A DNA stretch of 64,000 nucleotides from Pseudomonas izuensis (GTDB lineage Bacteria > Pseudomonadota > Gammaproteobacteria > Pseudomonadales > Pseudomonadaceae), in NCBI RefSeq assembly GCF_009861505.1, contig NZ_WTFT01000043.1, positions 1 to 64,000 of the forward strand, given 5' to 3'. Made by a program: the position numbers and the translations under genes. Below, one piece after another: positions 34,202 through 42,155 of this stretch. The notes below the pieces were generated by a model. That model saw only the letters and a program-made list of their open reading frames with translations, had not been told where the DNA came from and searched no databases. Every line of letters begins with the position of its first letter. Position 1 is the stretch's first letter.

Positions 34202-35218
34202 ATGACACAACAACCGACTGGGACAAGCGCCCCCAAACCGACCCTTGCACCTTTTGTGGTGCGTCCACTGCACTGTCCATCGCCGCTGCGAATCGACGAA
34301 GCACTCGGCAAGGAGGTCAACGACCGGCTGATGTCATGGGTCGGACGCATCGGCATATTTGCGGGCAAACTCGAAAAGATCCGCGATTCGAACTTCGGTC
34401 GCTATGCCATGTTGTGTCACACGGATACAGACGATCCGGATCGTCTGTTACTCCAGGGCCAGTGCCTGGCAGCCCTGTTCGCGGTGGACGACCATTTTTG
34501 CGATGACCGTTCACTGGGCTGTAGCCCGGCAACTGTCGCCCCTCGCCTGTCGTTCGCCATTGCCGCCATGGATCCGGTTTACCTGCCCCGCTCTTTCGAC
34601 ACCGAACTCGAACGCCAGCTCGACAGTGACCCGGTGCTGGTCGGGCTGCGCGCTTATATGAAGCGGGTTGAAGAATTCTGCACGCCGTCACAAGTCGCAA
34701 GGGTTCGCCAGATCAGCATCGCCATGTTCGTGACGATGGCCGCCGAAGGAGCCTGGCGCATATACGACACGAAACCGACGATTGCCGAATACCTGGCCAG
34801 CAGACAGGTCAACAGCTTCTGGCCGTGCCTGGTGTTGATCGATCCGATCGGCGGGTACGAGGTACCCGCCAATCTGTATTCACAACCGCAGGTTCATCAG
34901 ATCACCGCACTGGCTTCCCTCGCCACGACGTTGGTCAACGACCTTTATTCCGCTTACAAAGAGCATATGAACGAGGTGGGTGAATTCAAGTTGCCATACC
35001 TGCTCGCTGCACAACATCAGTGCACCCTGCAACAGGCGATCGACCACATTGCCGATATTCACGATGACGTAATGCGCGATTACGAAGTGGCCGAGGACAG
35101 ACTGCTGGGCAATGCCTCGCCTCTGCTTCAACGCTACCTCAAAGGCTTGAAGGCCTGGATCGCCGGGAATCTGGAATGGCATAAACATAGCGCTCGGTAT
35201 CATGTTGAACCGCGCTGA
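34202..35218 (+). CDS. Class I terpene synthase (methylisoborneol/methylenebornane synthase-like)
   Basis: A 338-residue terpene cyclase. The Asp-rich metal motif is at D96-D97-H-F-C-D101-D102, and the NSE triad is N246-D-L-Y-S250-A-Y-K-E254, both intact, so it should ionise a prenyl diphosphate with three Mg2+ ions. A Pro-rich N-terminal tail followed by PLHCPSPLRIDEALGKEV is the pattern of 2-methylisoborneol and 2-methylenebornane synthases; one of the latter is known from P. fluorescens. The start at 34202 has AGGAG 9 bases ahead. Those enzymes work with a geranyl diphosphate methyltransferase, but no such gene is within the window; only idi is next to it. The product therefore remains open. 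Confidence 0.88.
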   Translation: MTQQPTGTSAPKPTLAPFVVRPLHCPSPLRIDEALGKEVNDRLMSWVGRIGIFAGKLEKIRDSNFGRYAMLCHTDTDDPDRLLLQGQCLAALFAVDDHFCDDRSLGCSPATVAPRLSFAIAAMDPVYLPRSFDTELERQLDSDPVLVGLRAYMKRVEEFCTPSQVARVRQISIAMFVTMAAEGAWRIYDTKPTIAEYLASRQVNSFWPCLVLIDPIGGYEVPANLYSQPQVHQITALASLATTLVNDLYSAYKEHMNEVGEFKLPYLLAAQHQCTLQQAIDHIADIHDDVMRDYEVAEDRLLGNASPLLQRYLKGLKAWIAGNLEWHKHSARYHVEPR

Positions 35219-35364
35219 CTGAACCCGGGGCAGGCCGATCCCGTTCGAGCATTGTTGCGTGAAGGGTTGGCCTGCCGGCCACTGGGTACTCCCAGACAAA
35301 TGAACTCCAGGCCGTCCGGACCTGTCCTCTGATCAGGCTCTCAGTTCCCGGAGTTTTCTCGACA

Positions 35365-37191
35365 ATGACTGACCACCACCCCGAACGCCAAAGCCCCATC
35401 GACGCCCACGGCATTATCGGCGACATGCGCAGTGCCGCACTGGTCAACGACAAGGGCAGCGTGGATTTTTTCTGCTGGCCGGAATTCGACAGCCCGTCGA
35501 TTTTCTGTTCGTTGCTCGATACCCCCGAAGCAGGGATTTTCCAGCTTTCCCCGGATTTGCCCGACGCCCGCCGCGAGCAAATCTACCTGCCCGATACCAA
35601 CGTGCTGCAAACCCGCTGGCTGAGCGACCGCGCGGTAGTGGAAATCACCGATCTGCTGCCCATTGGTGACACTGAAGATGACTTGCCGCTGTTGATGCGT
35701 AGGGTGCGGGTGGTCAGTGGCAAGGCAGACTTTCATCTGCGATGTGCCGTGCGCCATGACTATGCCCGCGCCAATACATGTGCCCGCCTCGACAATAAAG
35801 ACGTGATCTTTGAAGCCATCGACCAGCCACCCCTGCGCTTGTCCTCTGACCTGCCCTTGAACATCGACGCCGACGCCGCCGTTGCTCTATTCACCCTCGA
35901 ACAGGACCAGACCGCCGAGTTCCTGCTCGGCGCCATCGATGATCCGCGCTTCAAGAAAGGCGCCGCGGATTTGTGCCTGGAGCGCACGCTGAAGTTCTGG
36001 CGCGACTGGATCGGCCAATCCAACTATCGCGGTCGCTGGCGGGAAATGGTCAGCCGCTCGGCATTGGCCATGAAGCTGCTGACTTCACGCAAACACGGCG
36101 CAATCCTTGCGGCGGCGACCTTCGGCCTGCCGGAAACCACCGGCGGCGAACGCAACTGGGATTATCGCTATACCTGGATCCGCGACGCCTCGTTCACCGT
36201 GTACGCCTTCATGCGCCTGGGTTTTACCGAAGAGGCCAACGCCTACATGCGCTGGTTGCGCGGGCGGGTCAGCGACTGTCACGGCAAAGCCATGAAGCTG
36301 AATATTCTGTATGGCATCGATGGCCGACAGGAACTGCCGGAAATCGAACTTGCGCATTTATCCGGTCACGGCGGCGCGAAACCGGTGCGCATTGGCAATC
36401 TGGCTTATGCGCAAGTCCAGCTCGATATCTTCGGCGAGCTGATGGATGCGGTGTACCTGGTCAACAAGTACGGCGAAGCCATTTCCCACGAGGGCTGGAA
36501 ACACACGGTGGAAGTGGTCGATCAAGTCTGCGACACCTGGCAGCAGGAAGACGTCGGCATCTGGGAAATGCGCGGCGAACAACATCACTTTCTGCACTCG
36601 CGCCTGATGTGCTGGGTGGCGCTGGACCGGGCGATCCGTCTCGCCTCGAAACGCTCCCTGCCCGCCCCGTTCGCCCGCTGGGACCAGACCCGTCAGGCGA
36701 TCTACGCCGACATCTGGGCGAATTTCTGGAATGAAGAACACGGGCATTTCGTCCAGCACATCGGCGGCACCGGCCTCGACGGTTCGATGCTGCTAATGCC
36801 ACTGGTGCGTTTCGTCAGCGCCAGGGACCCACGCTGGCTCGGCACCCTCGATGCCATCGAGAAAAACCTGGTGCGCAACGGCATGGTTTACCGCTACTGC
36901 AACGAACAGACCCACATCGACGGCCTGCCCGGCACCGAAGGCGCGTTCGCCGCGTGCTCCTTCTGGTACGTCGAATGCCTGGCCCGCGCCGGACGGGTGG
37001 AAAAAGCCCATCTGGAATTCGAGCAACTGCTGCGCTTCGCCAACCCGCTGGGGCTGTACGCCGAGGAGTTCGACAGTCATGGGCGGCATATGGGGAATAC
37101 GCCGCAAGCGTTGACGCATCTGGCGTTGATCAGCGCGGCGTGTTTTCTGGACCGGAAGTTGAGTGGGGAGAAGGGGTTTTGGCAGCCTTGA
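35365..37191 (+). CDS. Glycoside hydrolase family 15 protein (glucoamylase/trehalase-like)
   Basis: A 608-residue cytoplasmic enzyme without a signal peptide. An N-terminal beta-sandwich (about 1-225, starting IDAHGIIGDMRSAALVNDKGSVDFFCWP) precedes an (alpha/alpha)6 barrel with the family signature NWDYRYTWIRDASF near residue 265, the general acid E401 in GIWEMRG and the second catalytic Glu in LYAEEFD (E567/E568). Members hydrolyse alpha-1,4 glucans or trehalose. It stands 147 bases behind the terpene synthase on the same strand with no obvious metabolic link. Confidence 0.92.
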   Translation: MTDHHPERQSPIDAHGIIGDMRSAALVNDKGSVDFFCWPEFDSPSIFCSLLDTPEAGIFQLSPDLPDARREQIYLPDTNVLQTRWLSDRAVVEITDLLPIGDTEDDLPLLMRRVRVVSGKADFHLRCAVRHDYARANTCARLDNKDVIFEAIDQPPLRLSSDLPLNIDADAAVALFTLEQDQTAEFLLGAIDDPRFKKGAADLCLERTLKFWRDWIGQSNYRGRWREMVSRSALAMKLLTSRKHGAILAAATFGLPETTGGERNWDYRYTWIRDASFTVYAFMRLGFTEEANAYMRWLRGRVSDCHGKAMKLNILYGIDGRQELPEIELAHLSGHGGAKPVRIGNLAYAQVQLDIFGELMDAVYLVNKYGEAISHEGWKHTVEVVDQVCDTWQQEDVGIWEMRGEQHHFLHSRLMCWVALDRAIRLASKRSLPAPFARWDQTRQAIYADIWANFWNEEHGHFVQHIGGTGLDGSMLLMPLVRFVSARDPRWLGTLDAIEKNLVRNGMVYRYCNEQTHIDGLPGTEGAFAACSFWYVECLARAGRVEKAHLEFEQLLRFANPLGLYAEEFDSHGRHMGNTPQALTHLALISAACFLDRKLSGEKGFWQP

Positions 37192-37531
37192 ATACCATCT
37201 ATCAGACACCGCCTGTCATCTGTGGCGAGCGGGCTTTTGTGGCGAGGGGATTTATCCCCGTTGGGTTGCGAAGCAGCCCCAAATTTGTAGCGCACGGTGT
37301 GTCAGGTATTCTGCTTTTGAATGGTTTCGCGACTGCTGTGCAGCCGAACGGGGATAAATCCCCTCGCCACAAAAGCCCGCTCGCCAAAGGTTTTTCGCTG
37401 GCCAAAGCCCTACATTTTTTAAACAAAACACCCGGAAATACCCTGTTGCCAGCCGTTACACCCCCACCTAACATCCCGGTTCAACGGGCACAGCGGAGCT
37501 GTCCAACAAAACCCGAACTCAAGGAACCGGC
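37192..37531. other. Gap filled by a different repeat family
   Basis: These 340 bases hold no gene. They contain the repeat pair described at 37211-37390 and then a lower-GC stretch with the promoter of the following small gene. Confidence 0.4.
37211..37390. repeat. Inverted repeat pair, GTGGCGAGGGGATTTATCCCC family
   Basis: The left arm (37221-37275) contains GTGGCGAGCGGGCTTTTGTGGCGAGGGGATTTATCCCCGTTGGG in two parts; the right arm (about 37340-37388) is its inverted copy ending in GCTCGCCA. About 65 unrelated bases lie between. It is the second REP family of pseudomonads and occurs only once in this window. Confidence 0.85.
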
Positions 37532-37915
37532 ATGACCCAACGCATCCACCGCAGCATCGATCTCCCCCTTCGTACCGGCTTGAACCGCGACGAACTGTGG
37601 GAGGCCCACGACAAGGGTCTGATCAAGTGCTGGGAAATCGGTCGCCAACGCGCCGCCCGCTTTCCCGACCTCGCCCGACAATGTCTCGCCGGTGAACTGC
37701 CGGTGCTGGGCTGGAAAGGTGGCGTCAGCCGCAGCCTGAAAAAACTCGAAAAGTACGGCTCGCTCAAATACCTCGCCCAATGGCAGGGTTTGCGTGGGGA
37801 GGATCTGGATGTGGATTTGAGCGAGGAACGGGCGCTGACCTGTTCACGCACGGGGATGGTGGTGACGTTCACGCCGGAACGGGCAAAGTATTTCAACCAG
37901 GTGGCAGAGGCGTGA
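37532..37915 (+). CDS. Conserved small protein of unknown function
   Basis: A 127-residue soluble protein, basic in the middle, which I do not recognise. It has no signal peptide or membrane helix. Features: N-terminal QRIHRSIDLPLRTGLNRDELWEAHDKGLIKCW, then a Leu/Lys segment (SRSLKKLEKYGSLKYLAQWQG) and an acidic stretch (GEDLDVDLSEERALTC). The start ATG at 37532 follows GGAACCGGC. Codon use and GC content match the surroundings, supporting a real gene. It stands alone between the GH15 gene and an alpha/beta hydrolase gene. Confidence 0.7.
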   Translation: MTQRIHRSIDLPLRTGLNRDELWEAHDKGLIKCWEIGRQRAARFPDLARQCLAGELPVLGWKGGVSRSLKKLEKYGSLKYLAQWQGLRGEDLDVDLSEERALTCSRTGMVVTFTPERAKYFNQVAEA

Positions 37916-37980
37916 TTTGCTCAACAGGGATGTAGTCCCTTGGGCTAGTCTGTCGTCAGGTCTGAAATCAGGAGCCTGCC

Positions 37981-38880
37981 GTGGCTGAACATCCAATAAA
38001 AACAGTCCGCACACCGCTGCTCAACGTTGCTTACGAGGAACACGGCCCCGGCACCGGCGACCCGGTGATCTTGCTCCACGGTTTCCCCTACTCGGCCCGC
38101 GCCTATGACGAAATCGCTCCGCCCCTCGCAGCCAAAGGTTACCGCGTCATCGTCCCGTACCTGCGCGGCTACGGCCCGACCCGTTTCAACAGCCCCGATA
38201 CATTGCGCTCAGGTCAGCAAGCCGCCCTCGCCCAGGATCTGCTCGACCTGATGGACGCCCTCTCCATCTCGAAAGCAGCCCTCTGCGGCTACGACTGGGG
38301 CGGTCGGGCGGCGTGTATCGTGGCGGCGTTGTGGCCGCAGCGGGTGCGTTGCCTGGTGACGGGGGATGGCTACAACCTGCAGGACATTCCCCGTTCGACC
38401 CAGCCACGGGCCCCGGAAACCGAGCATCGCCTGTGGTATCAGTACTACTTCCACACGCCGCGCGGCGTCGAAGGCTTGACGAAAAATCGCCGCAGCTTGT
38501 GTGAATTGCTCTGGAAGCTGTGGTCGCCGACCTGGACCCAAGGCCCTGAGCGATACCCCTTGAGCGCACCAGCCTTCGACAACCCGGATTTCGTCGAGGT
38601 GGTGATTCACTCGTACCGGCATCGGTTCATGTATGCGCCCGGCGATCCGGCGCTGGAGTGGATGGAGGAGGCCCTGGCCAAGCAACCACCGATCAGCGTG
38701 CCGACGATTTCCCTGTGTGGTGCCGACGATGGCGTGGGCCCGGCACCGGAAATCGACGACGATCTCGAACACTTCACCGGGCGTTACGAGCGCCGGGTGC
38801 TGGCGGGGGTCGGGCATAACATTCCCGAAGAAGCCCCCGAGGCCACGCTCAAAGCGTTACTGGATCTGCTGCAGCACTGA
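37981..38880 (+). CDS. Alpha/beta hydrolase (epoxide hydrolase/haloalkane dehalogenase-like)
   Basis: A 299-residue cytoplasmic hydrolase. The oxyanion motif VILLHGFPYSARAYD is followed by the nucleophile elbow GYDWGG, where the nucleophile is Asp as in epoxide hydrolases and haloalkane dehalogenases and not Ser. The final His is in VLAGVGHNIPEEAP and the acid Asp in CGADDGVGP. The start is GTG with GGAG 8 bases ahead. Its 3' end overlaps the convergent GlxA regulator by 32 bases. The substrate is unknown. Confidence 0.87.
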   Translation: MAEHPIKTVRTPLLNVAYEEHGPGTGDPVILLHGFPYSARAYDEIAPPLAAKGYRVIVPYLRGYGPTRFNSPDTLRSGQQAALAQDLLDLMDALSISKAALCGYDWGGRAACIVAALWPQRVRCLVTGDGYNLQDIPRSTQPRAPETEHRLWYQYYFHTPRGVEGLTKNRRSLCELLWKLWSPTWTQGPERYPLSAPAFDNPDFVEVVIHSYRHRFMYAPGDPALEWMEEALAKQPPISVPTISLCGADDGVGPAPEIDDDLEHFTGRYERRVLAGVGHNIPEEAPEATLKALLDLLQH

Positions 38881-39832
38881 CGGAAAAACGTTCGCGATAG
38901 GCCTGCGGCGTCACGCCCGTGGCCCGCAGAAAACAGCGACGCAGGGTTTCTTCGCTGCCGAATCCGCATTGCACGGCGACCCGCTTGATCGGCACGCCGG
39001 TGTCGCTGAGCAGGCGTCGCGCCGTCTCGACTCGAATCAACTCGATGGCCCGGGCGGGTGTCTGGCCGGTGTCGGCGCGGTAGTGACGCACGAAGCTGCG
39101 CTCGCTCATGCCGGCCTGCAAGGCCAGGTTCGGGATGCCGAGATCCTGGGTGAGATTTTCGCTGATCCAGGCGTGAAGCTCGTCGAACCGATTGCCTTCT
39201 TTCTGCAAGGACAGGGTCACGCTGAATTGCGACTGGCCACCGGGCCGCTTGAGGAACACCACCAGTTGACGGGCGACTTCCAGGGCCATGTTGCGGCCGA
39301 GGTCGGCTTCGACCATCGCCAGCGCCAGGTCGATGCCGGCGGTGACCCCGGCCGAGGTCCAGACCGGGCCGTCGTTGATGAATATCGGATTGGGCTCGAC
39401 CAGCAGCGCCGGGTGCTTCTGCGCCAGTTGATCGCAGCGGGTCCAGTGGGTGACCACGCGCCGGCCATCGAGCCAGCCGCTGGCCGCCAGCAAAAACGCC
39501 CCTGTGCACACCGATGCAACCCGCCGGCAATGCGCCGCGTGCTCGCGCACCCAAGTGACCAGTGGTTGGTCTTCCGCCGCCGCGTAAACACCCCAGCCCC
39601 CGGCGATGATCAGGGTATCGCTGCCCTGCTGCGGTAACGGTTCGGCCAACAACGCCAACCCTGCCGACGACATCACCGCCCCGCCGCCACTGGCGATCAC
39701 CGTCGGCGCGTAAGGCGTGGGCGAACCTTGCTGACGGGCGATGTCGTTGGCCGAGGCGAACACCTGCAACGGCCCGGTGACGTCGAGCAATTGCACATTG
39801 GCAAATGCAAGCACATGAATGGTTTTGGGCAT
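38849..39832 (-). CDS. GlxA-family AraC regulator
   Basis: A 327-residue regulator with an N-terminal DJ-1/PfpI-like domain (about 1-190, containing SVCTGAFLLAASGWLDGRR) and a C-terminal AraC double helix-turn-helix (about 215-315, ending in VAVQCGFGSEETLRRCFLRATG). The start at 39832 (MPKTIHVLAFANVQLLDVTGP) is the usual one. It is divergent from the isonitrile hydratase gene, whose enzyme has the same DJ-1 fold; 90 bases separate the two starts. The natural inference is that it controls that gene. Its 3' end overlaps the hydrolase gene on the other strand by 32 bases. Confidence 0.9.
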   Translation of the reverse strand: MPKTIHVLAFANVQLLDVTGPLQVFASANDIARQQGSPTPYAPTVIASGGGAVMSSAGLALLAEPLPQQGSDTLIIAGGWGVYAAAEDQPLVTWVREHAAHCRRVASVCTGAFLLAASGWLDGRRVVTHWTRCDQLAQKHPALLVEPNPIFINDGPVWTSAGVTAGIDLALAMVEADLGRNMALEVARQLVVFLKRPGGQSQFSVTLSLQKEGNRFDELHAWISENLTQDLGIPNLALQAGMSERSFVRHYRADTGQTPARAIELIRVETARRLLSDTGVPIKRVAVQCGFGSEETLRRCFLRATGVTPQAYRERFSVSAAADPVTL

Positions 39833-39922
39833 TTTGGCGTAATTCGTGGGGTGATTGGCGTATGCGCCAAATGCTAGGCGCCTACAGTGAAGTCGTCCAC
39901 CCACTTCAGGAGAAAAAACACC

Positions 39923-40606
39923 ATGACCTTGCAGATCGGTTTTCTGTTGTTTCCACAGGTGCAGCAACTCGACCTCACCGGCCCTTACGACGTGCTGGCC
40001 TCGTTGCCCGATGTGAAGGTGCATCTGATCTGGAAGGACCTGATGCCCGTCACCGCCAGCACCGGTCTGATGCTCAAGCCCACCACCACCTTCGATGACT
40101 GCCCGGCGCTGGATGTGATCTGCGTGCCCGGCGGCAGCGGTGTCGGGCCGTTGATGGAAGATGACCAGACCCTCGCGTTCCTCAGGGAACAGGCCGCGAC
40201 GGCGCGTTATGTCACCTCGGTGTGCACCGGTGCGCTGGTACTCGGTGCGGCGGGGCTGCTCAAGGGCAAGCGCGCCACCACCCACTGGGCCTATCACGAG
40301 TTGCTGGCGCCGTTGGGGGCGGTTCCGGTGAAGGGTCGGGTGGTGCGCGACGGCAATCTGCTGACCGGTGGCGGAATCACCGCAGGCATCGATTTTGCCC
40401 TGACCCTGGCGGCCGAGTTGTTCGATCAGGACACTGCCGAGCTGGTGCAATTGCAGCTGGAATACGCGCCGGCGCCGCCGTTCCAGGCCGGGAGCCCGGA
40501 AACAGCACCCAGTCGCGTTCTGGAAGAGGCCCGACAACGCGCCGCCGGGTCGTTGAAGCTGCGGGCGCAAATCACCGAGCGTGCCGCGGCGAAACTCGAA
40601 CTTTAA
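39923..40606 (+). CDS. inhA: Isonitrile hydratase (DJ-1/PfpI family)
   Basis: A 227-residue enzyme that hydrates isocyanides (R-NC) to N-substituted formamides. The catalytic C101 is in VTSVCTGALVLGAAGLL. The opening QIGFLLFPQVQQLDLTGPYDVLASLPDVKVHLIW closely follows the known Pseudomonas isonitrile hydratase in pattern, and the length is nearly identical (228 residues). The start at 39923 has CAGGAG about 12 bases ahead. It is divergent from a GlxA-type regulator. The presence of the enzyme suggests exposure to natural isonitriles, which are made by several microbes and chelate copper. Confidence 0.93.
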   Translation: MTLQIGFLLFPQVQQLDLTGPYDVLASLPDVKVHLIWKDLMPVTASTGLMLKPTTTFDDCPALDVICVPGGSGVGPLMEDDQTLAFLREQAATARYVTSVCTGALVLGAAGLLKGKRATTHWAYHELLAPLGAVPVKGRVVRDGNLLTGGGITAGIDFALTLAAELFDQDTAELVQLQLEYAPAPPFQAGSPETAPSRVLEEARQRAAGSLKLRAQITERAAAKLEL

Positions 40607-40610
40607 TTCC

Positions 40611-40710
40611 CGTAGGAGCGAGCCTGCTCGCGATGGTCGTTAACGATAACGCGTGTTCACTGGTTGAACGCGGTGCTCTTGAGACCATCGCGAGCAGGCT
40701 CGCTCCTACA
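40611..40710. repeat. REP pair (REPIN)
   Basis: CGTAGGAGCGAGCCTGCTCGCGATGGTCG and inverted copy. The interior (TCGTTAACGATAACGCGTGTT and following) recurs with few changes at 62946-63049, so the two are recent copies of one REPIN. Confidence 0.9.
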
Positions 40711-40744
40711 GTTAGAGTTTCGCCAGCCTTTTTCAGGCGCCCAC

Positions 40745-40770
40745 AAAAAAACCCGCCGAAGCGGGTTTTT
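40745..40770 (-). terminator. Rho-independent terminator of the small RNA
   Basis: AACCCGC-TTCG-GCGGGTT followed by seven T on the minus strand; on the plus strand it also ends in a T-run, so it may work for inhA transcripts too. Confidence 0.9.
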
Positions 40771-40858
40771 CCAAGACCATTACGACTCCCTGTCGTCAGC
40801 ACTCCATGCAAATGGCCGATCATCCATGATCCTGAGCACTCCCTGTGCGTCAGTGGAT
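40745..40858 (-). ncRNA. rsmX: RsmX-like small RNA (Gac/Rsm system)
   Basis: About 114 bases on the minus strand from 40858 to a strong terminator. Six GGA motifs are present, most in hairpin loops: GCAC-AGGGA-GTGC, GATC-ATGGAT-GATC, GCA-TGGAG-TGC and CGAC-AGGGA-GTCG, with further GGA in linkers. Such loops are the binding sites of RsmA/RsmE (CsrA-type) proteins. A -10-like TATTCT lies upstream (40865-40870) and a GacA upstream-activating site is at 40915-40932. Known RsmX is about 110-120 bases and ends in a terminator of this type. RsmY and RsmZ lie elsewhere in the genome beside other genes, so the X type is preferred; the exact name is inference. Confidence 0.88.
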
Positions 40859-40864
40859 GGGGCC

Positions 40865-40932
40865 AGAATACGCATCGGATCCAATCCGCAATAGACGACA
40901 TAGCTACCATCGCGTGTAAGACATTCGCTATA
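40865..40932 (-). promoter_or_regulatory. GacA-type upstream site and promoter of the small RNA
   Basis: The GacA site consensus is TGTAAG-N6-CTTACA. Read on the minus strand, TATAGC-N6-CTTACA (40915-40932) has one perfect half and one degenerate half, centred about 65 bases before the proposed RNA start. A -10-like TATTCT (40865-40870) lies 7 bases before it. Confidence 0.7.
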
Positions 40933-40959
40933 GCACCCTTCCGAAAACCCTTAGATGCC

Positions 40960-41448
40960 TCATTCACTTTCACGCTCGCGGGCCTTGGCGCTTTCGACGA
41001 GAAAGTGCTCGAGCCTGCCCAATTGCTCTTCCCAGCCACGGCTGTCCATGTAATACGCTTCTTTTTGACGGATGTCGGGAATGTGGGCGAAACCTGACTC
41101 GGACACCTTGAGCAGCGTGCCGTCCTCGAAATCCGCCAGTTCGAACTTCACCAGCGTGGTGGGTTCCTGGGAGTAGTCGATCTTCGGATTCACGGCGTAG
41201 GGGTGCCAACGAAACGAAAACAACTGCTGCGGTTCGACCCGCTCGACCAACACATTCCACAACACGTGTTCATAACCGGGATACGTGACTTGTCCCTGGG
41301 TCCACTCGCCGGCAATGAAACGCCTGCCTTCGAGCGCGACACCGAACCATTGACCGAACGCCTCGGCATCGACCAATGCGCGCCAGACATGGGAGCGCGG
41401 CGACCTGAGCATTATTTTGCGTTCAAAACTATTGGGTACTGGTTTCAT
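40960..41448 (-). CDS. SRPBCC/AHSA1-family protein
   Basis: A 162-residue START-like (SRPBCC) protein. The opening FERKIMLRSPRSHVWRALVDAEAFGQWFGV is classical for the AHSA1 branch, and VLVERVEPQQLFSFRWHPY and the LLKVSESGF segment complete the helix-grip fold. A very strong AGGAGG lies 6 bases before the start. Members bind hydrophobic ligands; the role is unknown. It stands alone, downstream of the small RNA locus on the same strand. Confidence 0.85.
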   Translation of the reverse strand: MKPVPNSFERKIMLRSPRSHVWRALVDAEAFGQWFGVALEGRRFIAGEWTQGQVTYPGYEHVLWNVLVERVEPQQLFSFRWHPYAVNPKIDYSQEPTTLVKFELADFEDGTLLKVSESGFAHIPDIRQKEAYYMDSRGWEEQLGRLEHFLVESAKARERESE

Positions 41449-41608
41449 ATGTCACCTCCTGTACTGAACAACAGTAGGCCTGTAAGACCACATGTCCAGC
41501 CCGAAAGTTGTATGAATCGGGTGTCAGTTGTCGCAATCGCTCTCTTTGCATCGCTTTTCGCTTCGCTACACTGCCCTCCTATCCCCTCTGACACAGCGAG
41601 TTTTCCCC

Positions 41609-42010
41609 ATGCGCACACGCTTTTTCCTGGCGCTGACGCCTTTGCTGCTCAGCCAACTGGCCCATGCCGTGGACTGCGCCAATGCTGCCGACCAGGCCAC
41701 GATGAACCTGTGTGCGTCGCAGCAGCATGCGGCGGCAGACAAGGAGTTGAATGCGCTGTATCAACAAATCACTTCAAGGCTCAAGGGCAATCCTGAGAGC
41801 AAGAAACTGCTGGTGAGTGCGCAGCGTTCGTGGATTGCGTTTCGCGATGCCGAATGCAGGTTTTCGGCGTCAGGTGTGGAAGGCGGGAGTGTTTATCCGC
41901 TGATCTACGGCAATTGCGTGACGGAATTGACCAAGGCGCGGATTGAGACGTTCAAGACATACTTGAAGTGCCAGGAGGGGGATTTGGGGTGTCCGGTGCC
42001 GGGGGTTTGA
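41609..42010 (+). CDS. LprI-like lysozyme inhibitor family protein (DUF1311)
   Basis: A 133-residue secreted protein. A signal peptide (MRTRFFLALTPLLLSQLAHA) is followed by the DUF1311 pattern: DCANAADQATMNLCASQQHAAAD with Cys pairs, ALYQQI, QRSWIAFRDAECRF and CVTELTKARIE. The six Cys can form disulfides, so it acts in the periplasm. Some members inhibit lysozyme; this is not provable here. The start at 41609 is chosen because it starts the signal peptide. Confidence 0.87.
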   Translation: MRTRFFLALTPLLLSQLAHAVDCANAADQATMNLCASQQHAAADKELNALYQQITSRLKGNPESKKLLVSAQRSWIAFRDAECRFSASGVEGGSVYPLIYGNCVTELTKARIETFKTYLKCQEGDLGCPVPGV

Positions 42011-42031
42011 TTCTTCGGTGTATTTGAAGGC

Positions 42032-42134
42032 CTCATCGCGGGCAAGCCTTGCTCCCACAGGTTTGTGTCGTTCATGACAAACGACGCGGACCTGTGGGAG
42101 CAAGGCTTGTCGAATCGTCGCACCGCCGCGATAG
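42032..42134. repeat. REP pair (REPIN), twin of 49527-49611
   Basis: CATCGCGGGCAAGCCTTGCTCCCACA, then TTTGTGTCGTTCATGACAAACGACGCGGACC, then the inverted REP. The interior is identical to the one at 49554-49585. Confidence 0.9.
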
Positions 42135-42155
42135 CGTCAGTGCAGACGCTGCAAT

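Noticed and set aside
34202..35218. Prenyltransferase (FPP synthase type) as an alternative to terpene synthase
   Set aside because: The second metal motif is the NSE triad and not a second DDxxD, which marks a cyclase.
38849..40570. 573-codon minus-strand frame running through the isonitrile hydratase gene
   Set aside because: Only the part below 39832 is the GlxA regulator. The upstream extension is antisense to inhA and covers the promoter of both genes.
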